From positions 214,402 to 278,401 of the forward strand of contig PMZI01000023.1 of the NCBI GenBank assembly GCA_003170475.1: DNA of 64,000 nucleotides, given 5' to 3'. The notes under the pieces were generated by a model that saw nothing but the letters and a program-made list of their open reading frames with translations, was not told the DNA's origin and did no database searches. The position numbers were made by a program, and so were the translations under genes. Position 1 is the first letter of the stretch. Each line of letters opens with the position of its first letter. Source of the stretch: Ignavibacteriota bacterium (GTDB lineage: Bacteria; Bacteroidota; Ignavibacteria; UBA10030). Of the stretch, positions 16,918 through 26,298 are shown one piece after another.

Positions 16918-18861
16918 ATGAAGAAAACAATCATACGCATCTCACTCTTGAGCATTCTCTTCATCGCGGTGACATGGGCCCAGGATGGTCCCAAGCCCCG
17001 AGAGAAAATGTTGATGAAAACATCCTCCATCAACGCCGTGAATCCGATGGGCTTCAGTCACAAGATGGGAAGGTTGTGGACCCAGATCACAAACTACGGA
17101 TTTTACGGTGACCGTAATTACGAAGAGCCGAATTTCGAGTGGCCCGGGGGCAGCGGCAATATCTACGGGTGGCTCACCTCCATTTGGATTGGCGGTATTC
17201 TTGATTCCCTGGGCTACATGTCCTCCGGGGAGAACAACCACTTCCGTCCTCTTGATTCCATCTATGTGAAACATGCCGCCGAAGGATCGCTTTCAGCGGA
17301 AGACACATACACGAGATACACGGATGTCGATCCGGCCAGCCCGTCGGGAGTTCACGTTAACCTTGGTGTTGAGGTCACCGAACGGACGTACGTCTGGGAT
17401 CAGTCGTACAATGAAGACTTTATCATTTGCGACTACTGGATCAAGTATGTGGCATTTGACCGAAATAAGAACGGCGTCATTGATGATGCCGAGAAAAAAC
17501 TCACCGGTGTCTATGTCGGCTTCCGCATGGATGCCGATGTGTCCGGGTTCATCGGTACCAGCACCCCATCAACATTGTGGGACACCGATGACCTCGCGGG
17601 ATATGATTCGACGAACAAACTTACGTTCATTTACGATTCGGACAGTCCAAGCGTTGCGGGAGATGACACCGGTAATCCGGATCCTGTGACAGGGATTCTC
17701 AGATCGCCCGGGTATATCGGCGCACGGTTGTTGTATGCCGATAGTGCCCATTTCGTCGGCAAGTACACCGGTAAGCCAACGATGGCAACGCCGTCGTACA
17801 GGAATTTTGAGCCACTGACTGCGCAAGCTCAATATGAATTTGTCGCCGCGGGCACGATCACGTCGAACATAACCGTCATCCGAGATTACCGGGCCATCTT
17901 GGGCATCGGGCCGTACACCATCAATGGAGGGGATTCGATTCACATCGTGGTCGCGTGGGTTATTGGTCCTGGCCGCCAAGGAATCATCAAGAATTCACAG
18001 GTCGCGCAGTCCATGTTTGACGGCAACTATCAGAGAGCCCCATCCGCGCCCGATGTGCCAACGTTCACGATAACACCGACGACATCCAGCAGCGTGCCGG
18101 CTCTGGCTATTCGCTGGAAGCGCAATGCAGAGTCGAGCCGCGATCCACTGACTGGTGCACAGGATTTCGCGGGCTATGGAATCTATCGAACATCACGCCA
18201 GGACGCCGGCGGTAACGCCATCTGGGATACGTTGGGGATCTATGTGAAGAACAATGCGGTGGATAAAGTGAAGGACTCACTGTGGTATGGACGTCCTTTC
18301 CTGAAGTCCTGGCCGCCACCCACGGTTGTGCAGGGGACGGATACACTCTATCAGCTGATCGACCCGAACACACCGAATGGACTCATCTACACGTATGCAG
18401 TCACTGCTTTTGATTCTGGCGATTCCACCTTGGGGATCGGAAGACTTGAGAATCAAATCGGCCGGGGCAAACTGTCCACGAAAGTCTTTATGCCGAACGC
18501 TCCTGCGACGGCGAGCACCTCAAACATCCGCGTGGTGCCAAACCCCTTCATGGGTTCAAGCCGATTCAATAATCCGAACCCGGTGGATACGAATCCGTGG
18601 GTGAACCGATTGCGTTTCATTAACCTGCCGCCCAATGCGAAGATCTCGATCTTTACACTCGCCGGAGACCTCATCAAAACCATCAACAGCGGTGACGTGG
18701 TGTACCAAAGCCGCGACGTAAAGATCACCGGAGATTTTACGGGCGTTGCAGAGTGGGACCTTACCACCAGGAACAACCAGGAAACCGTGAGCGGTCTCTA
18801 TATCTATGTCGTGGAGTCTTCCGCCGGAACCTTCACGGGTAAATTTGTCATCATGCGCTAG
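16918..18861 (+). CDS. large secreted protein with fibronectin-like region and FlgD/T9SS-type C-terminus (module 1)
   Basis: A 647-residue exported protein of unknown function. Its signal peptide ends near residue 21 (VTWAQ). The middle contains acidic, calcium-site-like stretches (DRNKNGVIDDAEKK) and a fibronectin-like segment around 385-420 (IRWKRNAESSRDPLTGAQDFAGYGIYRTS). The C-terminal 110 residues (NIRVVPNPFMGSS, LPPNAKISIFTLAGDLIKTI, SGLYIYVVESSAGTFTGKFVIMR) look like the FlgD-Ig/T9SS C-terminal domain. The protein at 29775 has the same layout, including a matching DFAGYxIY segment. It starts 9 bases after the TonB receptor gene, with AAGGTG before the ATG. By analogy it may be a surface protein working with the receptor; this is inference. 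Confidence 0.85.
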   Translation: MKKTIIRISLLSILFIAVTWAQDGPKPREKMLMKTSSINAVNPMGFSHKMGRLWTQITNYGFYGDRNYEEPNFEWPGGSGNIYGWLTSIWIGGILDSLGYMSSGENNHFRPLDSIYVKHAAEGSLSAEDTYTRYTDVDPASPSGVHVNLGVEVTERTYVWDQSYNEDFIICDYWIKYVAFDRNKNGVIDDAEKKLTGVYVGFRMDADVSGFIGTSTPSTLWDTDDLAGYDSTNKLTFIYDSDSPSVAGDDTGNPDPVTGILRSPGYIGARLLYADSAHFVGKYTGKPTMATPSYRNFEPLTAQAQYEFVAAGTITSNITVIRDYRAILGIGPYTINGGDSIHIVVAWVIGPGRQGIIKNSQVAQSMFDGNYQRAPSAPDVPTFTITPTTSSSVPALAIRWKRNAESSRDPLTGAQDFAGYGIYRTSRQDAGGNAIWDTLGIYVKNNAVDKVKDSLWYGRPFLKSWPPPTVVQGTDTLYQLIDPNTPNGLIYTYAVTAFDSGDSTLGIGRLENQIGRGKLSTKVFMPNAPATASTSNIRVVPNPFMGSSRFNNPNPVDTNPWVNRLRFINLPPNAKISIFTLAGDLIKTINSGDVVYQSRDVKITGDFTGVAEWDLTTRNNQETVSGLYIYVVESSAGTFTGKFVIMR

Positions 18862-18870
18862 AGGTGCCCC

Positions 18871-19830
18871 ATGAAAAAAATCATTCTGCTTCTGCTTGTT
18901 GCTGTCCCTCTTGCTGCTCAGCAGTTTGGGCAGGTTGGCACCAGCGGTGCGCAGCTCCTCAAGATCAACTTTGATCCGCGTGCCTCCGGGTTGGGGAACG
19001 CCGCGTCATCCATTGTGAACAATGCTGCGGCGGTGTACACCAATGTCGCTGGACTCGAGGGTGTTCAAAATGGGGAAATTGCGTTCACCTATGCTCCGTG
19101 GTTTGCCGGTATCGATATGGTCTCCATCGTCGGAGCGTATCGGCTCGAAAATATCGGGGTGATCGGCCTGCAGGCGACAGGATTCAGTACGCATGAGGAA
19201 ATCACAACGATCGAAATGGAAAATGGGACGGGCCAAACCTACACCATTCAGAACGTCATCCTTGGCCTCTCCTTTGCCCGGCACATTACAGAGAAACTCG
19301 TGATCGGAGCACAAGCAAAGTATATCCGTGAATCATATTTTGATCATTCGACGTCAGGGCTTGCCTTTGATCTCGGCAGCAACTATGATCTCGGCTTTTC
19401 GGGAGCACGCCTGGCGATGACGCTGCAGAACTTCGGACCCGACCTTGATCCCCTTTCGGGCAATTACAATGATTACAGCGACGGCAACAACCAAAAGGGA
19501 TTTCTGCGGACGCCGCTGCCCGTGACGTTCCGGGCGTCATTCTCGCTCGAGCCGGTGGTCGCGGAAGCATATCGCGTCCGGGTCATTGCGGATCTCATCC
19601 ATCCCAATGACAATGTCGAGCACTACTGTCTTGGGAGCGAGGTGCTTCTGTATAATTTCATCGCCATTCGTGGGGGTTTAAAATTGAACTACGATGACGA
19701 AAAATTTGCCTTCGGCATAGGACTCAAAGGTTCACAATTCCTTGGTCAGGACGTCCGGTTCGACTATTCGTATGAGCAGTTCAAAACACTCCCCTCAATC
19801 CAGAAACTCTCCCTCGGAATCGGTTTCTAG
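18871..19830 (+). CDS. PorV/PorQ-family outer-membrane protein (module 1)
   Basis: A 319-residue beta-barrel protein of the PorV/PorQ (UPF0164-like) family, FadL-related barrels that include the T9SS shuttle PorV. The signal peptide ends at about residue 17 (LAAQQ). The family opening follows: QLLKINFDPRASGLGNAASSIVNNAAAVYTNVAGLEGVQNGEIAFTY is the hallmark stretch with its early Asn and Ala-Gly residues. Later strands include VGAYRLENIGVIG, KLVIGAQAKYIRE and FDLGSNYDLG. The protein ends in Phe. Its gene starts 9 bases after the secreted-protein gene, within the same transcription unit closed by the terminator at 19879. It may help dock the adjacent T9SS-type substrate; whether it is the general PorV cannot be told here. 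Confidence 0.92.
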   Translation: MKKIILLLLVAVPLAAQQFGQVGTSGAQLLKINFDPRASGLGNAASSIVNNAAAVYTNVAGLEGVQNGEIAFTYAPWFAGIDMVSIVGAYRLENIGVIGLQATGFSTHEEITTIEMENGTGQTYTIQNVILGLSFARHITEKLVIGAQAKYIRESYFDHSTSGLAFDLGSNYDLGFSGARLAMTLQNFGPDLDPLSGNYNDYSDGNNQKGFLRTPLPVTFRASFSLEPVVAEAYRVRVIADLIHPNDNVEHYCLGSEVLLYNFIAIRGGLKLNYDDEKFAFGIGLKGSQFLGQDVRFDYSYEQFKTLPSIQKLSLGIGF

Positions 19831-19878
19831 GGGGTTCACAGAGGGAAGCGGGGAAGCGAGAAATCCGCATCTGTGTCC

Positions 19879-19913
19879 AAAACCCGATGGTGCAGACAGC
19901 CATCGGGTTTTTT
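19879..19913 (+). terminator. intrinsic terminator of TonB/PorV module 1
   Basis: AAAACCCGATGG pairs with CCATCGGGTTTT around loop TGCAGACAG and runs straight into six T residues. It lies 49 bases after the PorV/PorQ stop codon and just before the M19 dipeptidase gene. Confidence 0.92.
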
Positions 19914-19931
19914 AACATCATTGAAGGATCC

Positions 19932-21587
19932 ATGAGCAAGAGCATTATCATCGTTATCACCGTCGTCGTCATGTTCCAGTCGCTCCGGGCGGACGGTCCC
20001 ACACTTCTTGGAACCGTGCGCGACCGGCATACCGGTAAGGTTGTGTCTTTGGCGACGGTTCAGATCGTTGACCGGCGCGGGGTGCAGCTTGGGATTACCT
20101 CGTCGAACTCTCTGGGTCAATGGCGATTTACGATACCACTGACGGGAGTAAACGAAGCGGATGTCCCCCGGACGTTTTCCATCGATCAAAACTACCCCAA
20201 CCCTTTCAATCCATCGACGAAGATTCCGTTTTCGGTGGGACACGAAGGCACCGTGCGCATCAGTGTGCACAACGTTCTCGGACAACAGCTTGATGCCCGG
20301 GAGTTTTTGCTGAAGCCCGGAAGCTATACCGTCGATTGGAATTCCAAGGGAAGCGCCGGGGTTCTCTTCTATTCCATAGAGATGGACAACATCCGCTTCA
20401 CAAGAAAAATGGTTCAGCTTGACGGCGGCAATAAGAACGGGCTGGGGAACATCCTGCAGATGACACGAGCTTCGCTCTCACGCGTGTCAGCAGAAGTGCT
20501 GGCTGATTCCTGTCTGGTCATTACGTCGTCTCTCGTATACGAGACAGATACAACCACCGTCGCCCTGGTCGACTCCGCCACTGTGAACATCCTTCTGGAC
20601 AGCATCCATGATCGAGCGTTTGTGATCGATCTTCACAATGATTTGATGGAAATGATCTCGGGGGGCGGTTTCAAGTACCAATTGGCCGATCGTCACACAC
20701 CCCCGAATGGCCAGACGGACATTCCCCGGCTTCGCGATGGTGGTGTGGATGCCCAGATCTTCGCGATATGGATCAGCCCAACAACGTACGCGTCATCAAC
20801 GTGGTTCTCAACGTCGGTACGGTTCCTCGATACCTTGAAGGCGCAAGTCGGGCGGAACTCCGCAGACATTGGGTTGGTGACCCGAGCAGATTCTGTCGAT
20901 GCTCTCAACCAGCGGAAAAAGATTGCCGGAATCGTTGTGGTTGAAGGAGGGCATTCCATTGAAGACAAAATTGAAAACCTCAAATTCTTCTACAATGCCG
21001 GCGTCAGGGTCATGACGATCACATGGAACAACAGTACCTCGTGGGCTGTTTCCGCACAAGACGAATCTCAGAAGGGGATCAAGACCGGCCTGAACGAATT
21101 CGGCAAACAGGTGGTGAGAACAATGGACTCTCTGGGGATGATTATTGATGTTTCCCACGTTGGCCCATCAACGGTTGACTCCATCCTGGCAACATCGAAG
21201 AATCCGATCATTGCGTCACACTCTGGAGCTTACGCGCTCCGAAGCCATTACCGCAATCTGACGGACGCTCAAATTCGTGCAATTGCTGCACGCGGCGGCG
21301 TTATAGGGGTGGTCTTCTATCCTACGTTTCTTGTGTCATCGGGTACCGCGAGGCTGTCGGACGTGGTTCGGCATATCGACTATATCAAGAACCTTGTCGG
21401 CGTTGACTATGTCGCATACGGATCTGATTTTGATGGGATGGACGGGGACTCTCCGGTGGGACTCGAAGATGTTTCACATTTTCCCGCACTCACCGAGGCA
21501 TTGCTTCAAAAGGGATACACCAGACAGGAAGTTCGGAAGATCCTTGGGGAAAACTTCATGCGGGTCTTCCGAACAGTCTGCAAGTAG
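19932..21587 (+). CDS. membrane dipeptidase (family M19) preceded by an internal T9SS-type sorting domain
   Basis: A 551-residue exported protein with an unusual domain order. After the signal peptide (about 1-20) come a short carboxypeptidase-regulatory-like unit (GTVRDRHTGKVVSLATVQI) and then a type A T9SS domain at about 75-160 (FSIDQNYPNPFNPSTKI, VHNVLGQQL, LFYSIEMDNIRFTRKMVQL). A full M19 renal-dipeptidase domain follows at about 230-550. M19 landmarks are the metal motif VIDLHNDLMEM, the Glu in VVVEGGHSIED, the His in ASHSGAYAL, RGGVIGVVFYP, and YGSDFDGMDG with the closing GENFMRVFR. M19 enzymes hydrolyse dipeptides with two zinc ions. The ATG follows GAAGGA; the frame upstream overlaps the terminator and is not coding. 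The C-terminus lacks a sorting domain of its own. Confidence 0.9.
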   Translation: MSKSIIIVITVVVMFQSLRADGPTLLGTVRDRHTGKVVSLATVQIVDRRGVQLGITSSNSLGQWRFTIPLTGVNEADVPRTFSIDQNYPNPFNPSTKIPFSVGHEGTVRISVHNVLGQQLDAREFLLKPGSYTVDWNSKGSAGVLFYSIEMDNIRFTRKMVQLDGGNKNGLGNILQMTRASLSRVSAEVLADSCLVITSSLVYETDTTTVALVDSATVNILLDSIHDRAFVIDLHNDLMEMISGGGFKYQLADRHTPPNGQTDIPRLRDGGVDAQIFAIWISPTTYASSTWFSTSVRFLDTLKAQVGRNSADIGLVTRADSVDALNQRKKIAGIVVVEGGHSIEDKIENLKFFYNAGVRVMTITWNNSTSWAVSAQDESQKGIKTGLNEFGKQVVRTMDSLGMIIDVSHVGPSTVDSILATSKNPIIASHSGAYALRSHYRNLTDAQIRAIAARGGVIGVVFYPTFLVSSGTARLSDVVRHIDYIKNLVGVDYVAYGSDFDGMDGDSPVGLEDVSHFPALTEALLQKGYTRQEVRKILGENFMRVFRTVCK

Positions 21588-21589
21588 TC

Positions 21590-21622
21590 AAAAAAGAGGT
21601 CCCGAACAGAAACATTCGGGAC
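21590..21622 (-). terminator. intrinsic terminator of the repeat-protein gene, minus strand
   Basis: Read on the minus strand, GTCCCGAA pairs with TTCGGGAC around TGTTTCTG and is followed by CTCTTTTTTG. It sits between convergent genes. The same CCCGAA/TTCGGG core recurs in the dispersed repeats at 37.1 and 46.5 kb. Confidence 0.8.
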
Positions 21623-21669
21623 GACGGTCTCCTTGAATTATCGTGATATTTTTCTTCCGTTTTTCCCCT

Positions 21670-23391
21670 CTAGCGACGCCCGCTCTTTCCGAGAGAAATC
21701 GTGATTCCCCAACCCTCAGGGTCATCAGGCGGTGTGTCGTTCCAGTCGTCATAGGCATGCGTGCCGTCCGTTTCGTAGAAGACGGTGTACCGGCCGGCGG
21801 GCAACGTAATCGTTCCTTCAAAGAGTCTGTTCTTCTCTGCTCCACCGGCATGTTCGGTCTTTCGGTACTTCATTTCCCACATCGTCTTCCCCGTGTTGGA
21901 ATCTTCAATCCATCCGTAGTCGAACATCTCGCCGCCGCGCCCTTCACCGACAGCATAGATGTGAACGTCGCCTTCCCGGGAAAGAGAGAATTCTTTCCGC
22001 CGCCGCTCATCATTCCCGACGCGCACGATGCTCGCCAGTGCGGAAGGATTTTCCCGATCCTCATATGCGCCCACATCCTTTGGATCGAACTGCTCACCGG
22101 AAGCCGCGATCGTGATCCCCCAACGCTCGGGCTCGTAGGGAGGGGCAGAGTTCCAATTATGGTATGAATGCGAACCGTCGGTAACGAAGTGCACAATGTA
22201 GCTGCCCCGGTCCAGACGAACGATCTGATCAACCATGCGATTCTTCTTGTCTCCTCCGGCATAGCCCGTTTCATTATAGCGCATGGTCCAGACCTTCTTG
22301 CGTGAGGAAGCGTCCACAATCCAGCCGTAATCATCCATCTCGCCATCACGTCCCTCGCCGACAGCATGAATATGCACATCCATCGCTTTTTTCAAAGTGA
22401 AGGATTTTGATCGAGACTCGTCGTCGCGCATGCGAGTGAGGTCAACGATAATATTTTTCTCATCAATGGGCTTGTATTCATAGATCTTTGCAAATTTCTT
22501 CATGGATTCGTCCTTGACCCACACGGTCACCCCCCAGAAAGATGGATCGTAGGGGGGAGGGGCGTTCCACTCTTTATAAGAGTGTGAATCGTCAGTGACG
22601 AAGAATGCTGCATACTGTCCGGCGGGCAAGGAAATGGTTTCACGGGTGTATCTGTTCTTGCTTGCGCCGCCCGCGTATTGGGTTCCAGTCTCGGTCATTT
22701 CCCAGACCCGAGCCCCGGTTTTCGTATTTACAATCCAACCATAGTCGTAGAGGACATCATCGCGACCCTCACCGATGGCGTACACAACCACGTCAGCGGG
22801 TTTTTCGAGTATGAATCCCTGGTGTTGATATTCGTGATCCCAGAGGGCCGAAAGAGAGAGAACCGCGTTCTTTTTGAGATCCAGCTGCCATCGGTCGACC
22901 CCCTCCTTTCCGACGTGCTGCCCGCGCCCATGAATCGTGAACTCCAAATCACGGTATTCGCGTGTGTGCCGGCCACCACTGAAAATCTTTCCCGCAATGA
23001 AATCCATGAGCTCCCCAAAACTCTCGATCCCATCAGTCGGCTCAGGATATGCGGCGTAGTATGCTTCGTACGATCCCTTGGGGAGCGGAATCACTTCTTC
23101 GTAGTCTGCGAGACCCCGGCTGCGCGTGCGTCGCGGAGATTGTTTCAATTTCCAAACCACCTCGCGGGAATCCTTGTCCAGAATCCACAAGGCTGTCCCC
23201 ACTCCCCGGAATCGATCGCTTGCCGCGACCGCGTTGATGGTAACATCCTGTTTGGCATCGAGCGCAAAACCGTCGCTCTTGACCTCATAGGAACCGACGT
23301 TGCGAATGTCTGTGAGGAGATCTTGCTGGGCGTGCGAGACGGAGAGACACAAAAGGAACAGACACGAGAAAGTGAAAGCGATACGTTTCAT
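21670..23391 (-). CDS. secreted repeat protein of unknown function
   Basis: A 573-residue protein with a signal peptide (about 1-21, ending SHAQQ) and tandem units of about 100-120 residues. Three are clear (roughly 190-295, 320-420, 450-565), with a diverged one nearer the N-terminus. Each clear unit has DVxIYAVGEGR, a DYGWI segment, Wx-M followed by TxxAGGxxKNR, a LPxGxYxxxFxTDxSHSY stretch and WNxxPPxxPxxWGxTI. I do not recognise this family. Conserved Asp, Gly and Trp suggest beta-sandwich units, perhaps carbohydrate- or calcium-binding. There is no T9SS C-terminal domain and no catalytic motif. It may follow or be co-transcribed with the TonB receptor gene 163 bases upstream. A nested palindrome lies just before the start. 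Confidence 0.85.
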   Translation of the reverse strand: MKRIAFTFSCLFLLCLSVSHAQQDLLTDIRNVGSYEVKSDGFALDAKQDVTINAVAASDRFRGVGTALWILDKDSREVVWKLKQSPRRTRSRGLADYEEVIPLPKGSYEAYYAAYPEPTDGIESFGELMDFIAGKIFSGGRHTREYRDLEFTIHGRGQHVGKEGVDRWQLDLKKNAVLSLSALWDHEYQHQGFILEKPADVVVYAIGEGRDDVLYDYGWIVNTKTGARVWEMTETGTQYAGGASKNRYTRETISLPAGQYAAFFVTDDSHSYKEWNAPPPYDPSFWGVTVWVKDESMKKFAKIYEYKPIDEKNIIVDLTRMRDDESRSKSFTLKKAMDVHIHAVGEGRDGEMDDYGWIVDASSRKKVWTMRYNETGYAGGDKKNRMVDQIVRLDRGSYIVHFVTDGSHSYHNWNSAPPYEPERWGITIAASGEQFDPKDVGAYEDRENPSALASIVRVGNDERRRKEFSLSREGDVHIYAVGEGRGGEMFDYGWIEDSNTGKTMWEMKYRKTEHAGGAEKNRLFEGTITLPAGRYTVFYETDGTHAYDDWNDTPPDDPEGWGITISLGKSGRR

Positions 23392-23407
23392 CGGCGGACC
23401 TCCATTG

Positions 23408-23446
23408 AAGGAACAAGAGCTGTTCTAGAACAATGCGCTGTTCCTT
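23408..23446. promoter_or_regulatory. nested palindrome upstream of the repeat-protein gene
   Basis: An exact 12-bp palindrome TGTTCTAGAACA (23421-23432) lies inside a second inverted pair, AAGGAACA (23408-23415) and TGTTCCTT (23439-23446), almost concentric. It is 17-55 bases upstream of the minus-strand ATG, in the 163-base gap, where a repressor or an mRNA hairpin could act. Confidence 0.5.
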
Positions 23447-23554
23447 GTTACGGCAAACGGAGGCCTTTTGTTTCTGCAAATCGTTCTCAAAAAACACTTG
23501 AAACAAGGGAATTGTCTCAAGCCAGGCGCCAAGGGCAAACTTTTCTTGTGATAA

Positions 23555-25996
23555 TCAAAACTTCACAGTCATCCCCACGGTGGGTAAGATCGGCCAGAGG
23601 GTCACTTGCTCGACGTACGGATTTCCATTGCTGTTGAACCGGTAGCGGTACGACTGAACATTGGTGAAATTGAACAGATTGCTGACATCGAAATAAGCGA
23701 GTGCAGAAAGTTTCCACAACTCGAATTGTCTGCTGACCCGAATGTCTACGCGGCGATAGGGGGGAAGCGTCCCGCTGTTCTTGTTACCCTGGACCCAAGA
23801 CCATTGCCGAGTTTGCGAGTTGTAGACGGCGGTGGAGGGAGTGTAGGCGTAGCCGCTTCCATATTGAGCTCGCACGTTCGTTCCCCAGGAACTTCCCAGG
23901 TTCCAGTCGCCGACGAGCGAGACGGTATGTCGTTGATCCGTGTAGCGCGGGTATTCTCCGATCTTATCATTTAATAGGTCTTCCCGACTTTCGAGGAATC
24001 CATAACTCAGCCATCCGTAGAAGCTGGAAAGATTCAAGGCGATGTAGAGGTCAAAGCCCCGCGCCCAACCGGTCGCATCATTCTTGCGCGAGTAGGTAAT
24101 GCGTCCGCTGCTTGTACGGGCGGATGAGATCAGTTGATCGTAGAGCTTCTCATAGGCTTCAATTTTCAGAGTGAGGGAAGAAGCTGACAACGGATCGAAC
24201 GGGATCACGCGCTCCAAGCCGAGAATGTAGTGCGTTGCCTTTTCGCCTTTGGTGTTGGAATCGGATGCCACGGAATAGGCGAGTTCGCTGTAGATCGGTG
24301 ATTGGTAGAAGAATCCCCAGGCCGCCCGGAGTGTTGTCTGATCGGGGAACCGATAGGAAAGATTGAAACGGGGGCTGGCAGACCAGTCTTTATTGAAATC
24401 GAAGTAATCGACCCTCCCGCCGACATTCAGGATCAAATCGTCATTGAGTTGGAAGACATGCTCAAGGTATGATGCGAACTTGAAAGAGCGGGCAGAGACG
24501 AATTCGTTTGCAGCATCAACGGAACTATCGACGCGATAGGTGTGCGTTGTGTCCGGATATTGGATGGTATTTGTTGTCTCCGTGAACGGGCGGCGATCGA
24601 GAAGCTGCTGGTCGTAGAAAATCGTTTGGTAGCTGAGTCCGAAATTGAGCTCATACCATGGAGTTGCCTGGAGGCTAAGAGCACTCTTGGCTTCCAGGGT
24701 CCGAATCTTCAAATCGTTGGAGTACAGGTGCTCCTGCTTCGATCGATAGAAATAGTTTGGCGTCGAGGTGATATCCCGCGAGTAATCCGTGGAGTTGTAA
24801 CTGTACTCTTCTTCGATCTGCTCATAGTAGGATAATTCACCCTTCAAGAAGGCGGTGGAACTGAGGATGTTCGAGCTCTGAATGTCAAAAAGATTACTGA
24901 TGTAGCGGGCGTGTTCCTCTTCGTAGGAGCTGGAAAACTCGTGAAAGTTAGCGGGCGTTCCTTTGTATTGTCCCGTGTAATCAAACGGCCCGCTCGGACT
25001 TGTGCTTGGATCAAGCAGGAACGTATCACCGGAATGGATGAATTCGAGTTGAAGTTTGTCGCGCGGCGTTATCGTGTAGGTCACAACGCCCTGCACATCA
25101 TAGAAGGAGGGGTGAACATCCTGATCGATGTGCAGGAAGGACATCGCATACTCCACATAGCTCTTGCGCCCACCGAGGATAAAGGTAATATCTGAAGTGA
25201 GCGGGCCTTCTATCAGAGCGTCGACATTGGTCATGCTGACGGTTGCAATTCCCTTGAACCGATCGCGGTCCCCTTCCCGATACTGAATGTCCATGACGGA
25301 ACTCATCCGGTCGCCGTACTTCGCGCTGAAGCCGCCGGTCACCAGAGTCACCTTCTGCATCATATCGATGTTGAAAATACTGATGCTAGCGTTGGGAGCT
25401 TCCTTGACGTGAAAGGGTTCGTACACCTGTGCGCCGTTGACCAGCACAAGATTCTCGTCGTACGTTCCGCCGCGCACGCTGAACTTCGCACTGAACTCGT
25501 TGTCAGCAGAAATTCCGGGGAGAGATTGAATGGACCGGAAGACATCCGGAATCACGCTGGTGACCTCCACCAGCCGTTCGCTGGGAAGAGACAGGGAACT
25601 CACCTCCGTCTGTAGCGCTTGTCCGGGCGAGCTTGAGTAGACAGTAACCTCCTGAAGCAAGATGTCGGTCGGAAAGAGTCTCACGTGAAGTGTCCGGTCG
25701 ACTCCCTCCATCTGAATCTGTTTTGTCTCGGTCCTGTAGCCGACGAAACTGATGACGAGTTCACAAGAGCCGGGCTTCAAGGGAAGCCGGTACGATCCGT
25801 GTGCGTCTGATACCGTCCCGGTATTCTGTCCTTTCACCGAAATATTTGCAAACGGCAAGAGTTCGTTTGTTGACCCGTCGCGAACAGTACCGGAAAGCAC
25901 ATTCTGCTGCGAAAACGACGTTTGGAAAAAGCCCAGCGAGAGTAGGAGAACCCATGCGAGCAAGGTGCGATGAGAGGATCGTTTGTTCACGCTCAT
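23555..25996 (-). CDS. TonB-dependent receptor with carboxypeptidase-regulatory domain
   Basis: An 813-residue outer-membrane receptor unrelated in context to the two modules. From the ATG at 25996 it has a signal peptide (about 10-30, ending FSQQ) and a CarboxypepD_reg-like domain (LSGTVRDGSTNELLPFANI, GTVSDAHGSYRLPLKPG). The plug follows (DVFRSIQSLPGI, SVRGGTYDENLVLVNGAQVYEP, KVTLVTGGFSAKYGDRMSSVMDI), then a beta-barrel ending in GMTVKF. The frame remains open to 26146 with ATGs at 26074 and 26146; the chosen start is the one that places the signal peptide normally. Alternating GYGSGYAYTP- and DVSNLFNF-type motifs near the end are typical of Bacteroidota receptors. The ligand is unknown. 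A secreted repeat protein follows on the same strand. Confidence 0.92.
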   Translation of the reverse strand: MSVNKRSSHRTLLAWVLLLSLGFFQTSFSQQNVLSGTVRDGSTNELLPFANISVKGQNTGTVSDAHGSYRLPLKPGSCELVISFVGYRTETKQIQMEGVDRTLHVRLFPTDILLQEVTVYSSSPGQALQTEVSSLSLPSERLVEVTSVIPDVFRSIQSLPGISADNEFSAKFSVRGGTYDENLVLVNGAQVYEPFHVKEAPNASISIFNIDMMQKVTLVTGGFSAKYGDRMSSVMDIQYREGDRDRFKGIATVSMTNVDALIEGPLTSDITFILGGRKSYVEYAMSFLHIDQDVHPSFYDVQGVVTYTITPRDKLQLEFIHSGDTFLLDPSTSPSGPFDYTGQYKGTPANFHEFSSSYEEEHARYISNLFDIQSSNILSSTAFLKGELSYYEQIEEEYSYNSTDYSRDITSTPNYFYRSKQEHLYSNDLKIRTLEAKSALSLQATPWYELNFGLSYQTIFYDQQLLDRRPFTETTNTIQYPDTTHTYRVDSSVDAANEFVSARSFKFASYLEHVFQLNDDLILNVGGRVDYFDFNKDWSASPRFNLSYRFPDQTTLRAAWGFFYQSPIYSELAYSVASDSNTKGEKATHYILGLERVIPFDPLSASSLTLKIEAYEKLYDQLISSARTSSGRITYSRKNDATGWARGFDLYIALNLSSFYGWLSYGFLESREDLLNDKIGEYPRYTDQRHTVSLVGDWNLGSSWGTNVRAQYGSGYAYTPSTAVYNSQTRQWSWVQGNKNSGTLPPYRRVDIRVSRQFELWKLSALAYFDVSNLFNFTNVQSYRYRFNSNGNPYVEQVTLWPILPTVGMTVKF

Positions 25997-26269
25997 TCCG
26001 GATGCCTGCGAAAAAGCAGTAATACTTCGTAAGAACGCCGGGAGATAGCTCGGAATCTGAGAATTGCGGTTCATGCGCGTACAAACTCTTCTCATTAGCA
26101 TAGATAGGACGAACAGCGATGAGGCGGGGAACCTCACGACATCCACAAATTAACGGCTTTTTGCCAAAGATTCTTCTGTTCTTCCGGGATTGATGCTCTG
26201 ACATTTGAGAAAGTGGAAAAATTGCAGAGAATTGTCGATACTCCAATCGGAGGAGTCGAACCAATCACC
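25997..26269. other. intergenic region between divergent TonB receptor genes, upstream part
   Basis: No gene is supported here. It must carry the promoter of the minus-strand receptor, but I see no convincing hexamers. A short inverted repeat, ACTCC/GGAGT, is at about 26240-26256. Overlapping open frames on both strands look like chance readings. Confidence 0.4.
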
Positions 26270-26298
26270 TTGACATTCCCTCCAAAAAGTTTTATACT
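26270..26298 (+). promoter_or_regulatory. consensus-like promoter for TonB/PorV module 2
   Basis: TTGACA (26270-26275), a 17-base spacer and TATACT (26293-26298). The -35 is the exact sigma-70 consensus and the -10 differs at one position. The expected start near 26305 gives a leader of about 380 bases before the receptor ATG at 26684. Confidence 0.75.
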
